Below, in pieces: positions 53,802 to 62,919 of a DNA stretch of 64,000 bases (position 1 is the stretch's first letter; the number at the start of each line of letters is the position of its first letter). A program made the position numbers and the translations under genes. The DNA comes from Bacteriovoracaceae bacterium (GTDB lineage Bacteria; Bdellovibrionota; Bacteriovoracia; Bacteriovoracales; Bacteriovoracaceae). The notes beneath the pieces are model-generated. The model ran no database searches, was not told the DNA's origin, and saw only the letters and a program-made list of their open reading frames with translations. The stretch lies in the NCBI GenBank assembly GCA_947441615.1, contig CANEUH010000006.1, positions 1-64,000 on the forward strand, given 5' to 3'.

Positions 53802-55063
53802 AAGAATTAGATTATAAAAATAAAAAATTATTCTTTAACCATTCTGATATTTCAGAACTCGCTAAAAAGAATAAAACACCTTTTTTCCTTTACTCAGAAG
53901 AGATCCTGACTAAAAACTATAGTGATTTTTTCTACGGCGCAGTCAACAGTGGACTCATTAATCCTCTTGTCTGTTTTGCTTTAAAGTCGAACCCCAACAA
54001 AGAACTTCTTCATATTCTTGCCTCTCTTGGATCTGGAGCGGACATTGTATCTGGCGGAGAACTTAAAAGAGCAATGGAAGCTGGAATTTCTCCAGAAAAG
54101 ATTGTTTTCTCAGGAGTGGGAAAAACCGAAGAAGAAATCATTTTTGCACTCAAGGCTTCAAAAACGGGTATCTTTTCATTTAATGTCGAATCTATTGAAG
54201 AACTAGAACTTATTAATCAATGTGCTAAAAAGTTAAAAAAGAAAGCTCGCATTTGCTTTCGTCTAAATCCTGTTGTTCAACCGAAAACGCATAAATACAT
54301 TTCAACAGGAAATAAAACTCATAAGTTTGGACTTCTTGAGGCGGATATCCTTGATTCCCTTCATCACAAGAAGTACTGGACTCACAGTAGGCTCGTTGGA
54401 CTTTCAGTTCATATCGGAAGTCAACTCCTTGACCTAAAAGCGACAAAGAAGGCCATCATAAAGCTTTGTGACGTTGCTCTTTCAACGAAAGCACCGTTAG
54501 AATTTTTAGATGTTGGTGGTGGACTTGGGGTTGACTACCATCCAGATGAAACTCAAAAACTTCCTAGTATCTCTGAATACATGAGTTTAGTGAACGAAAC
54601 TTTAAATAAAAGTTTTTATGCGAAATCAGAACTTAGACCAAGAGTTGTCTTCGAACCAGGAAGAAGAATTGTTGCGAAAGCAGGCATTTTTGTGATGAAA
54701 GTTTTAAGAAATAAAATATCTGAGAATAACCACTTTGTGATTGTAGACGGAGGGATGAATGATTTTATGCGTCCTTCACTCTACGGAGCATTCCATGATT
54801 TAGTTCCCGTGAAAGAAGGGAAATCAGAAAATCCATGTCACATCGTAGGCCCAATTTGTGAAACATCAGATTGCTTCGGCTCAAATCGACTGATGCCTAT
54901 TCTTAATACCGGAGACTTTTTAGTCCTATGTGATACAGGGGCCTATGGATACAGCATGGGTTCAAATTATAACCTTAGAGGAAGACCTCTAGAGTTACTT
55001 ATCGGTAAGAATAAAAAAATCAAAGTCATCAATAAAGCGCAAAGCTATTTAGAATTATCTTAG
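53798..55063 (+). CDS. lysA: Diaminopimelate decarboxylase
   Basis: PLP-dependent decarboxylation of meso-diaminopimelate to lysine. 421 residues, fold-type III. PLP Lys in CFALKSNPNKELL (about 57), PLP-binding LDVGGGLGVDY, EPGRRIVAKAG, and Cys of CETSDCFG near the active site. An ornithine-type or other group-IV decarboxylase is excluded by the CETSD motif. It follows pyrE with a 4-base overlap, an odd partner for pyrimidine genes. A terminator follows. Confidence 0.93.
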   Translation: MKELDYKNKKLFFNHSDISELAKKNKTPFFLYSEEILTKNYSDFFYGAVNSGLINPLVCFALKSNPNKELLHILASLGSGADIVSGGELKRAMEAGISPEKIVFSGVGKTEEEIIFALKASKTGIFSFNVESIEELELINQCAKKLKKKARICFRLNPVVQPKTHKYISTGNKTHKFGLLEADILDSLHHKKYWTHSRLVGLSVHIGSQLLDLKATKKAIIKLCDVALSTKAPLEFLDVGGGLGVDYHPDETQKLPSISEYMSLVNETLNKSFYAKSELRPRVVFEPGRRIVAKAGIFVMKVLRNKISENNHFVIVDGGMNDFMRPSLYGAFHDLVPVKEGKSENPCHIVGPICETSDCFGSNRLMPILNTGDFLVLCDTGAYGYSMGSNYNLRGRPLELLIGKNKKIKVINKAQSYLELS

Positions 55064-55069
55064 AAACAT

Positions 55070-55087
55070 AGGCCCCCGAAGGGGCCT
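55070..55087. terminator. Terminator after lysA
   Basis: AGGCCCC / GGGGCCT stem with a CGAA tetraloop, then TTGCTTATTT on the plus strand. It lies just before the stop of a convergent gene, so it may serve both. Confidence 0.75.
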
Positions 55088-55095
55088 TTGCTTAT

Positions 55096-56043
55096 TTATC
55101 GAACTTTGTAGATCAGAGTGCGAGAAGAAGAGAGCTCATTGAATTGAGAGTTATTCATAAGGTTGCCGTTAAACTTGGCAAACGCTTTCGCTGTAAGACT
55201 GAACTTTCCATCAGAAAGCTCAACTCCAAGTTTATTCACATTAATATCTGCTTCAGAACCTGAAGAAGTTGTCTTAACTTCTATTTCTGAATTTAAAAGA
55301 TCACGATCAAGAAGAACAGGATCCGAACCTAAGAGTTTCTTTTTAGTAATTTTAAGAGCAAAACCAATGTTTGCATTATTTTCAACTGGACCCATGTCAA
55401 AACTTAAAATGCCATTTTCAATTGAAATGTTGGCCAAGTTCAATGCCTTAAGAACTGGAGAAGATTCAACGAGTTCAGCTGACAACAGAGCATCTATCAT
55501 TTTAATCGATCCATTCATTGATGAGCGCATGTCTTGTTTTTTCTTAACAATAAAGAATTTCTTTGAACCAATGGCCTCAAAACTTAATTGATCTCCTGCA
55601 AGTGTCACTTTAAATGTCTCACCTGGAGTAACTTCAGGAGAGAGCTTATTAATGTCTATATTAACCCTTGCCTCAACATCATAGTCTTTAACTTCGTAAG
55701 GTACTGAAACAGTCTGAATACAAGAATAAGCAACAGTGACATAAACTGGCTCAGACCAACAGGATTGCATTGGACCTGGATAAGGACGTGGATGTCTTCC
55801 CGGATATCCATAACCACCGCCATAACCCCCACCCGTACATACGGTTCTATAACCTCTTAATTCAGTCCTGAAGCAAGTTGATTGCCTTTGCTCTGTACGG
55901 TATTCAGTGTGAGTTTTTTCAGCACTTAACAATAGATTTGTTGAACTAACAGACCCGTCATAAATAAATGTCTTCATATCAACAGTACTAGCGAGAGCAC
56001 TGAATGATAGGGCAACAGAGAAAACGCTTAGAAGTTTTTTCAT
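55096..56043 (-). CDS. Secreted Cys-containing protein, paralogue A
   Basis: 315 residues with a signal peptide (MKKLLSVFSVALSFSALA). Paralogue of the next gene: shared blocks include KTHTEYRTEQRQ, VTVAYSCIQTVSVPYEVKD, TPGETFKVTLAGD, SKKFFIVKK and a SSRTLIYK ending. Four conserved Cys lie in the N-terminal half. Between them it has a Gly/Tyr/Pro-rich insert (GGGYGGGYGYPGRHPRPYPG, about 73-92) absent from paralogue B, which may be flexible or surface-exposed. No known domain. Not followed by enzymes, and each paralogue has its own terminator. Confidence 0.8.
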   Translation of the reverse strand: MKKLLSVFSVALSFSALASTVDMKTFIYDGSVSSTNLLLSAEKTHTEYRTEQRQSTCFRTELRGYRTVCTGGGYGGGYGYPGRHPRPYPGPMQSCWSEPVYVTVAYSCIQTVSVPYEVKDYDVEARVNIDINKLSPEVTPGETFKVTLAGDQLSFEAIGSKKFFIVKKKQDMRSSMNGSIKMIDALLSAELVESSPVLKALNLANISIENGILSFDMGPVENNANIGFALKITKKKLLGSDPVLLDRDLLNSEIEVKTTSSGSEADINVNKLGVELSDGKFSLTAKAFAKFNGNLMNNSQFNELSSSRTLIYKVR

Positions 56044-56125
56044 GGAATCTCCCTTTAGGATTTAAAATAGTGGGAGCCTTGTAACATTTTAGATAGCGGT
56101 AGGTCTTTTAAATTGAAAATTTTAC

Positions 56126-56151
56126 AAAAAAAAGGGGCCCCGAAGGACCCC
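56126..56151 (-). terminator. Terminator of paralogue B gene
   Basis: On the minus strand GGGGTCC, TTCG loop, GGGCCCC (seven pairs with one G-T wobble) followed by eight T. Fits immediately after the 56165 stop. Confidence 0.8.
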
Positions 56152-56164
56152 AAATATTGGACAC

Positions 56165-57055
56165 TTAGCGATTTTTATAAATGAGAGTTCTCGAGGCCTC
56201 AATCCTATCAAATTGATTCAAATTAAGAATCGTTCCTTGATATTTAAAGAATGTTTTTGCAGTCAGTGTAAAACGGCCACTTCCTAGCTCAACTCCTAGT
56301 TTTTGAATATTCACATCAGCTGTCGTTGCCTCATTTTGAGATGAAATTTCAATCTCAGAAGAAGAAAGTTCACGATCAAAAAGAACGGTATTAGATCCAA
56401 AAACTGGTGCCTTCTTTACATTTAAATGAAAACCAATCAAAGACCTCACCTCAATTGAACCAGTCCTAAAACTTAGGATCTTATCTTTTAGTGATACATC
56501 AGAGACATCAAGGGCCTTAACAACTGGTGCGGCCTCTACGAGGTCTACTGAGTAATTAGCATCAATCAATTTAACTGAACCATTAACACTCGTGTTCACT
56601 TTATTAATCTTTTGGATCAGAAAGAATTTTTTCGAACCTGTTCCAGAGAGAGAAATTGAATCTCCGTCTAACTTAACTCTAAATGTCTCACCAGGAGTTG
56701 AACCTTCTACGGAATTTACCTTAAGGTTAACATTTGCGATGACGTCAAAATCTTTCACTTCGTAAGGAATTTGAACTGTCTGTATACAACTGTAGGCGAC
56801 TGTTACTTGACGTGGGACTGTTCTACAAGAAGTTTGCCCCTGAGGATTTGTGTGACAAATAGTATCATAATAAACAACTTGGCGATAGCAAATGGTCTGG
56901 CGCTGTTCATAGCGGTACTCCGTGTGAGTTTCCTCTGCACGAAGAGACATTTGAATCGAATCTTGAGACCCGTCAAAGAAAAATGTTTTTGTTTCAGAAC
57001 TTGCGAAAGAATTCACCGCAAGGAAAAGCATCAAAACTAGTGTTAAAATTTTCAT
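56165..57055 (-). CDS. Secreted Cys-containing protein, paralogue B
   Basis: 296 residues, signal peptide MKILTLVLMLFLAVNSFAS. Same layout as paralogue A: ETHTEYRYEQRQ, Cys residues, QVTVAYSCIQTVQIPYEVKD, TPGETFRVKLDGD, SKKFFLIQK, GSGRFTLTAKTF and an EASRTLIYKNR ending. The segment between the Cys pairs is HTNPQGQTSCRTVPRQ instead of the Gly/Tyr-rich insert. The pair are a tandem duplication that has diverged. Envelope role probable, function unknown. Confidence 0.8.
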   Translation of the reverse strand: MKILTLVLMLFLAVNSFASSETKTFFFDGSQDSIQMSLRAEETHTEYRYEQRQTICYRQVVYYDTICHTNPQGQTSCRTVPRQVTVAYSCIQTVQIPYEVKDFDVIANVNLKVNSVEGSTPGETFRVKLDGDSISLSGTGSKKFFLIQKINKVNTSVNGSVKLIDANYSVDLVEAAPVVKALDVSDVSLKDKILSFRTGSIEVRSLIGFHLNVKKAPVFGSNTVLFDRELSSSEIEISSQNEATTADVNIQKLGVELGSGRFTLTAKTFFKYQGTILNLNQFDRIEASRTLIYKNR

Positions 57056-57169
57056 GAGTGACTCCCATTAAAAAGACATTAGAGAATAAATTTACCAATA
57101 GCTTTGGTTCTCAGGAAGTCATTGTTAGGCGATGTCGGAATAATTCTAACCTCTGGAGCCAATTTGACT

Positions 57170-58597
57170 CTAATTTTGCACTGACCAAGAAGTCGTTCCG
57201 TCCGGATTATCCTTCAAAAGGATATTTTTACTGGCAATCTCTTTACGTATTTCGTCGGCCCTGGCCCAGTTTTTAGCGGCTTTAGCAGCTTTTCGCTCCT
57301 CTATAAGGCGCTCAATCCAAGCAGCATCCACTCCGGTCGAGCTCGTGTCCTGGTCGTAACGCTTAAGTTCATCGAGAACTTTTTGTGGGTCAACACTTAT
57401 GAGCCCAAGTGCGTCTTGAACAAATTTAAGAGTCGATTGTAACTGGGTTACAGATTCCAGAGATAACTCTTCCTTATGGGCACGTGAAATTTTTAGAAAT
57501 GTGAAAAAATGGCCCATCGCCCCTGCAGAATTAAAATCATTTGAAAGTTCTTCTTTCATCTTTTCGATACAATCAGATATTTCTTTTGAAGAGAAAGTTC
57601 CCTTGGCTGAGTATTCTTTTGCTTCAATAGCAAATTCGTGAATTTTTTTGACTTCATCGAGAGCACGGTTAAGAACTTCATCAGTCCACTCCAGACGAGC
57701 ACGATAGTGGACAGACAGAAGAATGTGACGAAGAACTTGACCACCATATTTTTGAACAAAATCTCGGATTTTAATGACATTCCCTAGGGACTTACTCATT
57801 TTCTCTGAGCCAAAATTTAAAAATTCATTGTGGGCCCAGTTATGACAAAATGGACAGTTATTGGCGGCTTCAGATTGAGCAATTTCATTTTCATGATGCG
57901 GAAACATAAGATCAACTCCACCATGATGGAGATCTAAAGTATTACCTAGAAATTTTTTTGCCATCGCAGAACACTCTATGTGCCAACCTGGGCGACCCTT
58001 TCCCCATGGAGATTCCCATGCTGGTTCCCCTGCTTTCGCCGGTTTCCATAAAACAAAATCAGAAGGATGTTTTTTACGGTTATCGACTTCAACTCGGATT
58101 CCGTGCTGAAGAGAATCTAAATCTTTCTTAGAAAGTTTGCCGTATGCTGGAAAGGCGGGAACATTAAAGAAAACCTCTCCATCAACGACATAGCCCTTAC
58201 CATTTTTAATGATGTCTTCGATCATTTTTATAATTTCGGGCATTGTCTCAGAAACTTTTGGAGTATGAGTTGCAGGCATCATCCCCAAAGAATTCATATC
58301 CGTTTCACACTCTTTAACGAAAAGAGCAGCATGCTCAATAGGATCTCGATTAAGTTCCTTCGCGCGATCAATAATTTTATCATCAACATCAGTATAATTT
58401 CTAACGAAAGTCACATCATAGCCAAAAGACTTTAGCACTCGATGAAACAGATCCCCCACGACAAGGGCCCGAGCATTTCCAATATGAAGGAAATCATAGG
58501 TCGTTGGCCCGCATGAATAAAATTTCACTTTCCCGTTTTCAATCGGTTTAAAAACTTCTTTTTTACGGGTGAGATTATTGTGAATTTTTAATTCCAT
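57170..58597 (-). CDS. cysS: Cysteine-tRNA ligase
   Basis: 475 residues, class I. HIGH-type motif HIGNARA (about 37-43) and KMSKSLGN (about 270-277). Zinc ligands: Cys in FYSCGPT, and CPFCHNWAHNE region. Normal length. It follows gltX by 11 bases on the minus strand, so the two synthetases are co-transcribed. Confidence 0.96.
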   Translation of the reverse strand: MELKIHNNLTRKKEVFKPIENGKVKFYSCGPTTYDFLHIGNARALVVGDLFHRVLKSFGYDVTFVRNYTDVDDKIIDRAKELNRDPIEHAALFVKECETDMNSLGMMPATHTPKVSETMPEIIKMIEDIIKNGKGYVVDGEVFFNVPAFPAYGKLSKKDLDSLQHGIRVEVDNRKKHPSDFVLWKPAKAGEPAWESPWGKGRPGWHIECSAMAKKFLGNTLDLHHGGVDLMFPHHENEIAQSEAANNCPFCHNWAHNEFLNFGSEKMSKSLGNVIKIRDFVQKYGGQVLRHILLSVHYRARLEWTDEVLNRALDEVKKIHEFAIEAKEYSAKGTFSSKEISDCIEKMKEELSNDFNSAGAMGHFFTFLKISRAHKEELSLESVTQLQSTLKFVQDALGLISVDPQKVLDELKRYDQDTSSTGVDAAWIERLIEERKAAKAAKNWARADEIRKEIASKNILLKDNPDGTTSWSVQN

Positions 58598-58608
58598 GAC
58601 GATAAATC

Positions 58609-60051
58609 CTACTTCTTTAGATGAGTGATTCGTTTTTTCAAAACACTCACTGGAGTGAGTGGAATAAGAAATTTTAAATCTGGTCCATGATCATGGCCTG
58701 TAAGAGCAGCTCGAACACCTTGAAAAAGAGGCTTCCCCTTCACTCCCATTTCTTTTTTCACGTAATCCATCCAACCATTTAATACAGCCTCATTAATAAA
58801 TTCTTCATTCACCTTGCTTACCTCATCAGAAATAAAGCTCATGATTTTTGGAGTCGTTTCCCAAGAAGTGATTTCTTTAAAGGCATCAGTCTTTTCAGGA
58901 TCATCATTTAAGATTAATTCGTTCACGAGTTTTGGAAAATCAGTAATAAAGTGAGCGTATTTTTTTAATAGTTCGACACAAGAATTTTTCCAATCAGCAG
59001 TTTGTTTGGTGAAAAAGTCAGTCTCAGGCTCTTTTTCAATCAATAAAATTAAAGCAGCATTATCCATTTTCTTTATGTGTTCAGAATTCACCCATTTTAA
59101 TTTTTCTAAATCATACATCGCCGCAGAGGCCGAAAAACGATCTAAGCTAAAAACGTCAACGATGTCTTTTTTATCAAAAATATCTCTCTCCGTTGGATGT
59201 GACCAACCCAAGAGGCAAAGATAATTACACATGGCCTCAGGAAGATAATGCTCATTTCGATAGAGGTTAACTGAAGTCGCTCCATGGCGCTTTGAGAGCT
59301 TCTGACGGTCATGCCCTATAAGTAATGAAACGTGAGCGAACTCAGGAGTTTTTGCTCCTAGTGCCTCGTAGATCATGAGCTGCCTAACAGTATTATTAAG
59401 ATGATCCTCACCTCTAATAACGTGGGTAATGTCCATTAAGTGGTCATCAATGACACAGCAAAAGTTGTACACAGGAAGCCCATTGGATCTCACGATAACA
59501 AAATCACCCACCATTCCTTCTGGATAAACGACACGACCTTTCACTCTATCTTCAAGAGTGTAAGCTTTTTTGGGAGCTCGAAATCGGATAGCAGGTGTTT
59601 CGCCTTTAGAAATTCTCTCGAGAGCTTCTTTATGAAAAGCAGGATCTTTCCATTTTCCTTCATAGACGGGGTCTCGACCTTCGGCCGCTGCTTTTTCCTT
59701 CATGGCCTCAAGTTCTTCTTCTGTGCAGAAGTCGTAGTAAGCAAGACCCTTTTCAATAAGAGTCAGGGCATATTTTTTGTATATTTCTGCTCTTTCGGAT
59801 TGGCGATAAGGGGCGTACTTTGGATTTGGTTTATCAGGACCTTCATCATGAATAATCCCAAGCCACTTTAAATCATCAATTTGAAGTTTTTCATATTCAG
59901 CATTTGATCGCTCAAGATCTGTATCTTCAATCCGAAGAACAAAAGTTCCAGCAGTGGCCTTAGCGTAAAGGTAATTATAAAGGGCAGTCCGGGCCCCTCC
60001 AATATGTAGGTAACCAGTTGGGGAAGGTGCAAATCTCACACGTACTGTCAT
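58609..60051 (-). CDS. gltX: Glutamate-tRNA ligase
   Basis: 480 residues, class I. PSPTGYLHIGGARTALYN (9-26) and KLSKRHGA (about 256-263) are the two ATP-binding motifs. An AGGAG site precedes ATG 60051. A non-discriminating form would also charge tRNA-Gln; gatCAB is not in view, so this cannot be told. Upstream is the carD gene, 65 bases away. Confidence 0.96.
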   Translation of the reverse strand: MTVRVRFAPSPTGYLHIGGARTALYNYLYAKATAGTFVLRIEDTDLERSNAEYEKLQIDDLKWLGIIHDEGPDKPNPKYAPYRQSERAEIYKKYALTLIEKGLAYYDFCTEEELEAMKEKAAAEGRDPVYEGKWKDPAFHKEALERISKGETPAIRFRAPKKAYTLEDRVKGRVVYPEGMVGDFVIVRSNGLPVYNFCCVIDDHLMDITHVIRGEDHLNNTVRQLMIYEALGAKTPEFAHVSLLIGHDRQKLSKRHGATSVNLYRNEHYLPEAMCNYLCLLGWSHPTERDIFDKKDIVDVFSLDRFSASAAMYDLEKLKWVNSEHIKKMDNAALILLIEKEPETDFFTKQTADWKNSCVELLKKYAHFITDFPKLVNELILNDDPEKTDAFKEITSWETTPKIMSFISDEVSKVNEEFINEAVLNGWMDYVKKEMGVKGKPLFQGVRAALTGHDHGPDLKFLIPLTPVSVLKKRITHLKK

Positions 60052-60116
60052 AAAGAAAACTCCTCATTAGATATGAGGATGAGAATACACTTTTGAGGGC
60101 TTTTTGAGAACTTAAC

Positions 60117-60590
60117 TTAGGTATAAAGTGAGTCAATTTTATCAGACACGGCCACTTCCGGAGTTCCAGAAGAAAGTGCTATCTCTTTAACGATCAAATC
60201 TTTACATTGATCTAGCATTTTTCTCTCACCGAAAGAGAGCTTTTTAGTCATTTTTAAAAGAAGTAACTGGCGAAGAACATCAGCGATTTCAAGGAGCGAG
60301 CCCGTTTTTACCTTAAGAGTATATTCGCGATGACGTCGATTCCATGTCGACATATCTACTTTAACGCTTTGATCTTTGAGTAATTCAAAAACACCGTTGA
60401 TTTCAGTGGATGGGATCAACGATCTAATACCTTCTTTCGAATCCACGGGAATCATGACCTTCATGCCGTTAGACACGACTTTAATTATGTAGAAGCTCTT
60501 CATCTCACCATTTAATTCTTTCGTATCAACACTGCATATCTGACCTACACCGTGGCCTGGACAAACAACGTGGTCGCCGAGATTAAACAT
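60117..60590 (-). CDS. CarD-family RNA-polymerase-binding regulator
   Basis: 157 residues. The N-terminal RNAP-interacting domain starts MFNLGDHVVCPGHGVGQICS; the C-terminal helical DNA-binding domain has WNRRHREYTLKVKTGSLLEIADVLRQL. This is the short CarD/CdnL form that stabilises open complexes at many promoters, including rRNA. AAGGAG before the ATG. Likely heads or neighbours the gltX-cysS unit. Confidence 0.93.
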   Translation of the reverse strand: MFNLGDHVVCPGHGVGQICSVDTKELNGEMKSFYIIKVVSNGMKVMIPVDSKEGIRSLIPSTEINGVFELLKDQSVKVDMSTWNRRHREYTLKVKTGSLLEIADVLRQLLLLKMTKKLSFGERKMLDQCKDLIVKEIALSSGTPEVAVSDKIDSLYT

Positions 60591-60698
60591 GGGATACTCC
60601 TTACAATTTTCTTATTCCCCAAGTTATAACGCGGATGGACTCTCGTTAGTAGGCTTTTGAAATTTTTACACTCTGGTGATTGATTAAGAGACATATAA

Positions 60699-60727
60699 AA
60701 AAATTAGGGCCCTAACGCTTAGGACCC
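60699..60727 (-). terminator. Terminator of the outer-membrane barrel gene
   Basis: Minus strand: GGGTCCTAA, GCG loop, TTAGGGCCC (nine pairs, one G-T), then TAATTTTTTTAT. Placed 14 bases after the stop at 60741. Confidence 0.85.
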
Positions 60728-60740
60728 CAACTTATTGAAT

Positions 60741-61394
60741 TTAGAAGAAAACTGAGAATTGCAGGAATCGAATCTGAAGACTTTGTGAATACTCTAGGGC
60801 CCCACCCGTTGTTGCATTTCGGTTTTGAAGGGCAATCTCAGGAGAATATGTGAGGTGCTTTACTCCCATTCGGTCTAGGGAATATCTCCTGCCTAGGGCA
60901 ATTGTGCTGACCATGTTCTCGGTTGAAGAATTTCCACCCGAAGCGGCCCCATAACTATGATCCCAGCCCATCCCAAGATAAAGCGAGGCATACATCGTGT
61001 TTTGAAGATCAGTTGAGTTATTGTAGATAGCACCAACTTGAAGACCCCAATTCTCAATGTCTCCAGAAGAGTTCGTATCTTTTAAGTAATCAAAACGCCA
61101 ACCGAGCTGCATTCTTCGATAAGAAGAAAGTTGGTAGGCATAATTAAGATTTAGATTGAGTTCAATGTCATTATCTGCTGAGGACCCTCGAGTTTTTGAT
61201 TGATCTAAAGAGAAGAATCCTCCCAAAACAGAATCAGCATTGAATTCAAACATTGATAAAGATCCGTTATCCGAGGCAGGAGTTCGATGCTCTTCCATTT
61301 TTTGTCTCCCTCTAGAGTGAGAACGTAAATAATGGGTATCTGCTAAGGCAGATAAGCTCAATCCTGCCAACATCATCGCCACAAACTTTTTCAT
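60741..61394 (-). CDS. Small outer-membrane beta-barrel-like protein
   Basis: 217 residues, signal peptide MKKFVAMMLAGLSLSALA. The mature part shows alternating aromatic/hydrophobic strands (LNLNYAYQLSSYRRMQLGWRF, WGLQVGAIYNN, ASLYLGMGWDHSY), Gly/Asn loops and a C-terminal Phe (FLQFSVFF), the usual ending of barrels recognised by BAM. About eight strands would fit. AAAGGGGA before the ATG. Function unknown. Confidence 0.8.
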   Translation of the reverse strand: MKKFVAMMLAGLSLSALADTHYLRSHSRGRQKMEEHRTPASDNGSLSMFEFNADSVLGGFFSLDQSKTRGSSADNDIELNLNLNYAYQLSSYRRMQLGWRFDYLKDTNSSGDIENWGLQVGAIYNNSTDLQNTMYASLYLGMGWDHSYGAASGGNSSTENMVSTIALGRRYSLDRMGVKHLTYSPEIALQNRNATTGGALEYSQSLQIRFLQFSVFF

Positions 61395-61532
61395 AGGTTC
61401 CCCTTTGCTTATTTAGTTTTTTGCAAATCACTGAGACTGATACTAAGAAGAGTTTTTTAAGAAGTCCCTATTTGTGCAATTCATGTGGGAAATTTTTAGA
61501 TTCATTTGCGGTAGAGGGTGCAGTGAATCTTG

Positions 61533-61566
61533 ACCAAAAAAAAAGCCTCGCACACGGCGAGGCTTT
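61533..61566 (-). terminator. Terminator of the sucC-sucD-ndk operon
   Basis: Perfect 10-bp stem AAAGCCTCGC / GCGAGGCTTT with a 5-base loop, followed on the minus strand by more T (nine in total). 25 bases after the ndk stop. Confidence 0.9.
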
Positions 61567-61591
61567 AAAGAAAATGATTTCTTAAGAAAAA

Positions 61592-62020
61592 TTAAAAACG
61601 GTTTACAACTTCATGTTTTTCAAAAAAGTATGCAATTTCTCTTTCTGCAGCAGCTGGAGAATCTGATCCATGAACAGAATTCTCACCCACTGATTTTGCA
61701 TAAAGCTTACGGATAGTTCCTTCAGCAGCGTTAGCTGGATTCGTAGCACCCATAAGTTCACGATTTTTAGCAACTGCATTTTCGCCTTCAAGAACCATAA
61801 GCATAACTGGACCTGAAGTCATAAAGTTTACAAGTTCGCCAAAGAAAGGACGCTCTTTGTGCTCAATATAAAAACCTTCAGCTTTCTCTTTAGAAAGTTT
61901 AGCAAATTTTGCAGCGGCAATACGAAGACCATTCTTCTCAAAGTGAGCAATGATATTACCCATATTGTTATCCAGAGTTGAATTCGGTTTAATGATAGAA
62001 AATGTTTTTTCGATGGCCAT
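61592..62020 (-). CDS. ndk: Nucleoside-diphosphate kinase
   Basis: Balances NTP pools by phospho-His transfer. 142 residues with [13 protein letters not shown] at the start and catalytic His117 in NSVHGSDS. Normal length. It follows sucD by 25 bases; in some bacteria sucCD-ndk are linked because succinyl-CoA synthetase makes GTP or ATP that Ndk can redistribute. Confidence 0.96.
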   Translation of the reverse strand: MAIEKTFSIIKPNSTLDNNMGNIIAHFEKNGLRIAAAKFAKLSKEKAEGFYIEHKERPFFGELVNFMTSGPVMLMVLEGENAVAKNRELMGATNPANAAEGTIRKLYAKSVGENSVHGSDSPAAAEREIAYFFEKHEVVNRF

Positions 62021-62045
62021 AATAAGCTCCTTATAAATTTTATTC

Positions 62046-62918
62046 TTACTTCTTTAATACTTCTGCAATCTTTTGTCCAAGTTCTGCTGGTGATCTAGCA
62101 ATCGTAATTCCACATTCCTGTAGAATCTTGAACTTAGCTTCAGCAGAATCGTCCTCACCAGAAATGATCGCACCCGCATGACCCATACGTTTCCCCTTAG
62201 GAGCAGCTGCACCAGCGATAAAGCTCACTACAGGTTTCGTCATATTGGCCTTAATCCAACGGGCAGCATCTGTTTCTGCTGTCCCACCGATCTCGCCGAT
62301 CATGATCACTGCTTTGGTGTCTGGATCTTTTTGGAACATTTCAAGGCAATCGATAAAGTTCGTTCCATTAACTGGGTCTCCACCAATACCTACGCAAGTT
62401 GATTGACCGATTTCACGCTGAGTTAGCTGATAAACGGCTTCATAAGTTAGAGTTCCAGAACGAGAAATAACTCCGACGTTCCCTGGCATATGGATGTGGC
62501 CTGGCATAATTCCAATTTTACACTCACCTGGAGTAATGACTCCCGGGCAGTTTGGTCCAATTAAGCGAGATTTAGAACCTTTAAGGGCGGCTTTAACTTT
62601 AATCATATCACCAACAGGAATTCCCTCTGTGATACAAATGATTAATGGAAGTTCAGCATCAATACACTCAATGATGGCGTCAGCTGCAGCAGGAGGTGGA
62701 ACAAAAATCATTGCAGCATTTGCTTTAGTTTCTAAAACGGCTTCATAGGTTGTGTCGAAGACAGGAATACCTTCGTGAACAGTCCCGCCCTTACCCGGAG
62801 TAACTCCCCCAACAACATTTGTACCGTAGTCACGAGATTGTAGAGTGTGAAATGTACCTTGCTTTCCAGTGATACCAATCGTGATAAGACGAGTGTTTCT
62901 ATTAATAAGAATCGCCAT
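62046..62918 (-). CDS. sucD: Succinyl-CoA synthetase alpha subunit
   Basis: 290 residues. CoA-binding TGKQGTFHT (about 18-26), ligase block [17 protein letters not shown] and the phospho-His247 in [13 protein letters not shown]-cycle substrate-level phosphorylation with SucC. It starts one base after the sucC stop. Confidence 0.96.
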   Translation of the reverse strand: MAILINRNTRLITIGITGKQGTFHTLQSRDYGTNVVGGVTPGKGGTVHEGIPVFDTTYEAVLETKANAAMIFVPPPAAADAIIECIDAELPLIICITEGIPVGDMIKVKAALKGSKSRLIGPNCPGVITPGECKIGIMPGHIHMPGNVGVISRSGTLTYEAVYQLTQREIGQSTCVGIGGDPVNGTNFIDCLEMFQKDPDTKAVIMIGEIGGTAETDAARWIKANMTKPVVSFIAGAAAPKGKRMGHAGAIISGEDDSAEAKFKILQECGITIARSPAELGQKIAEVLKK

Positions 62919-62919
62919 A

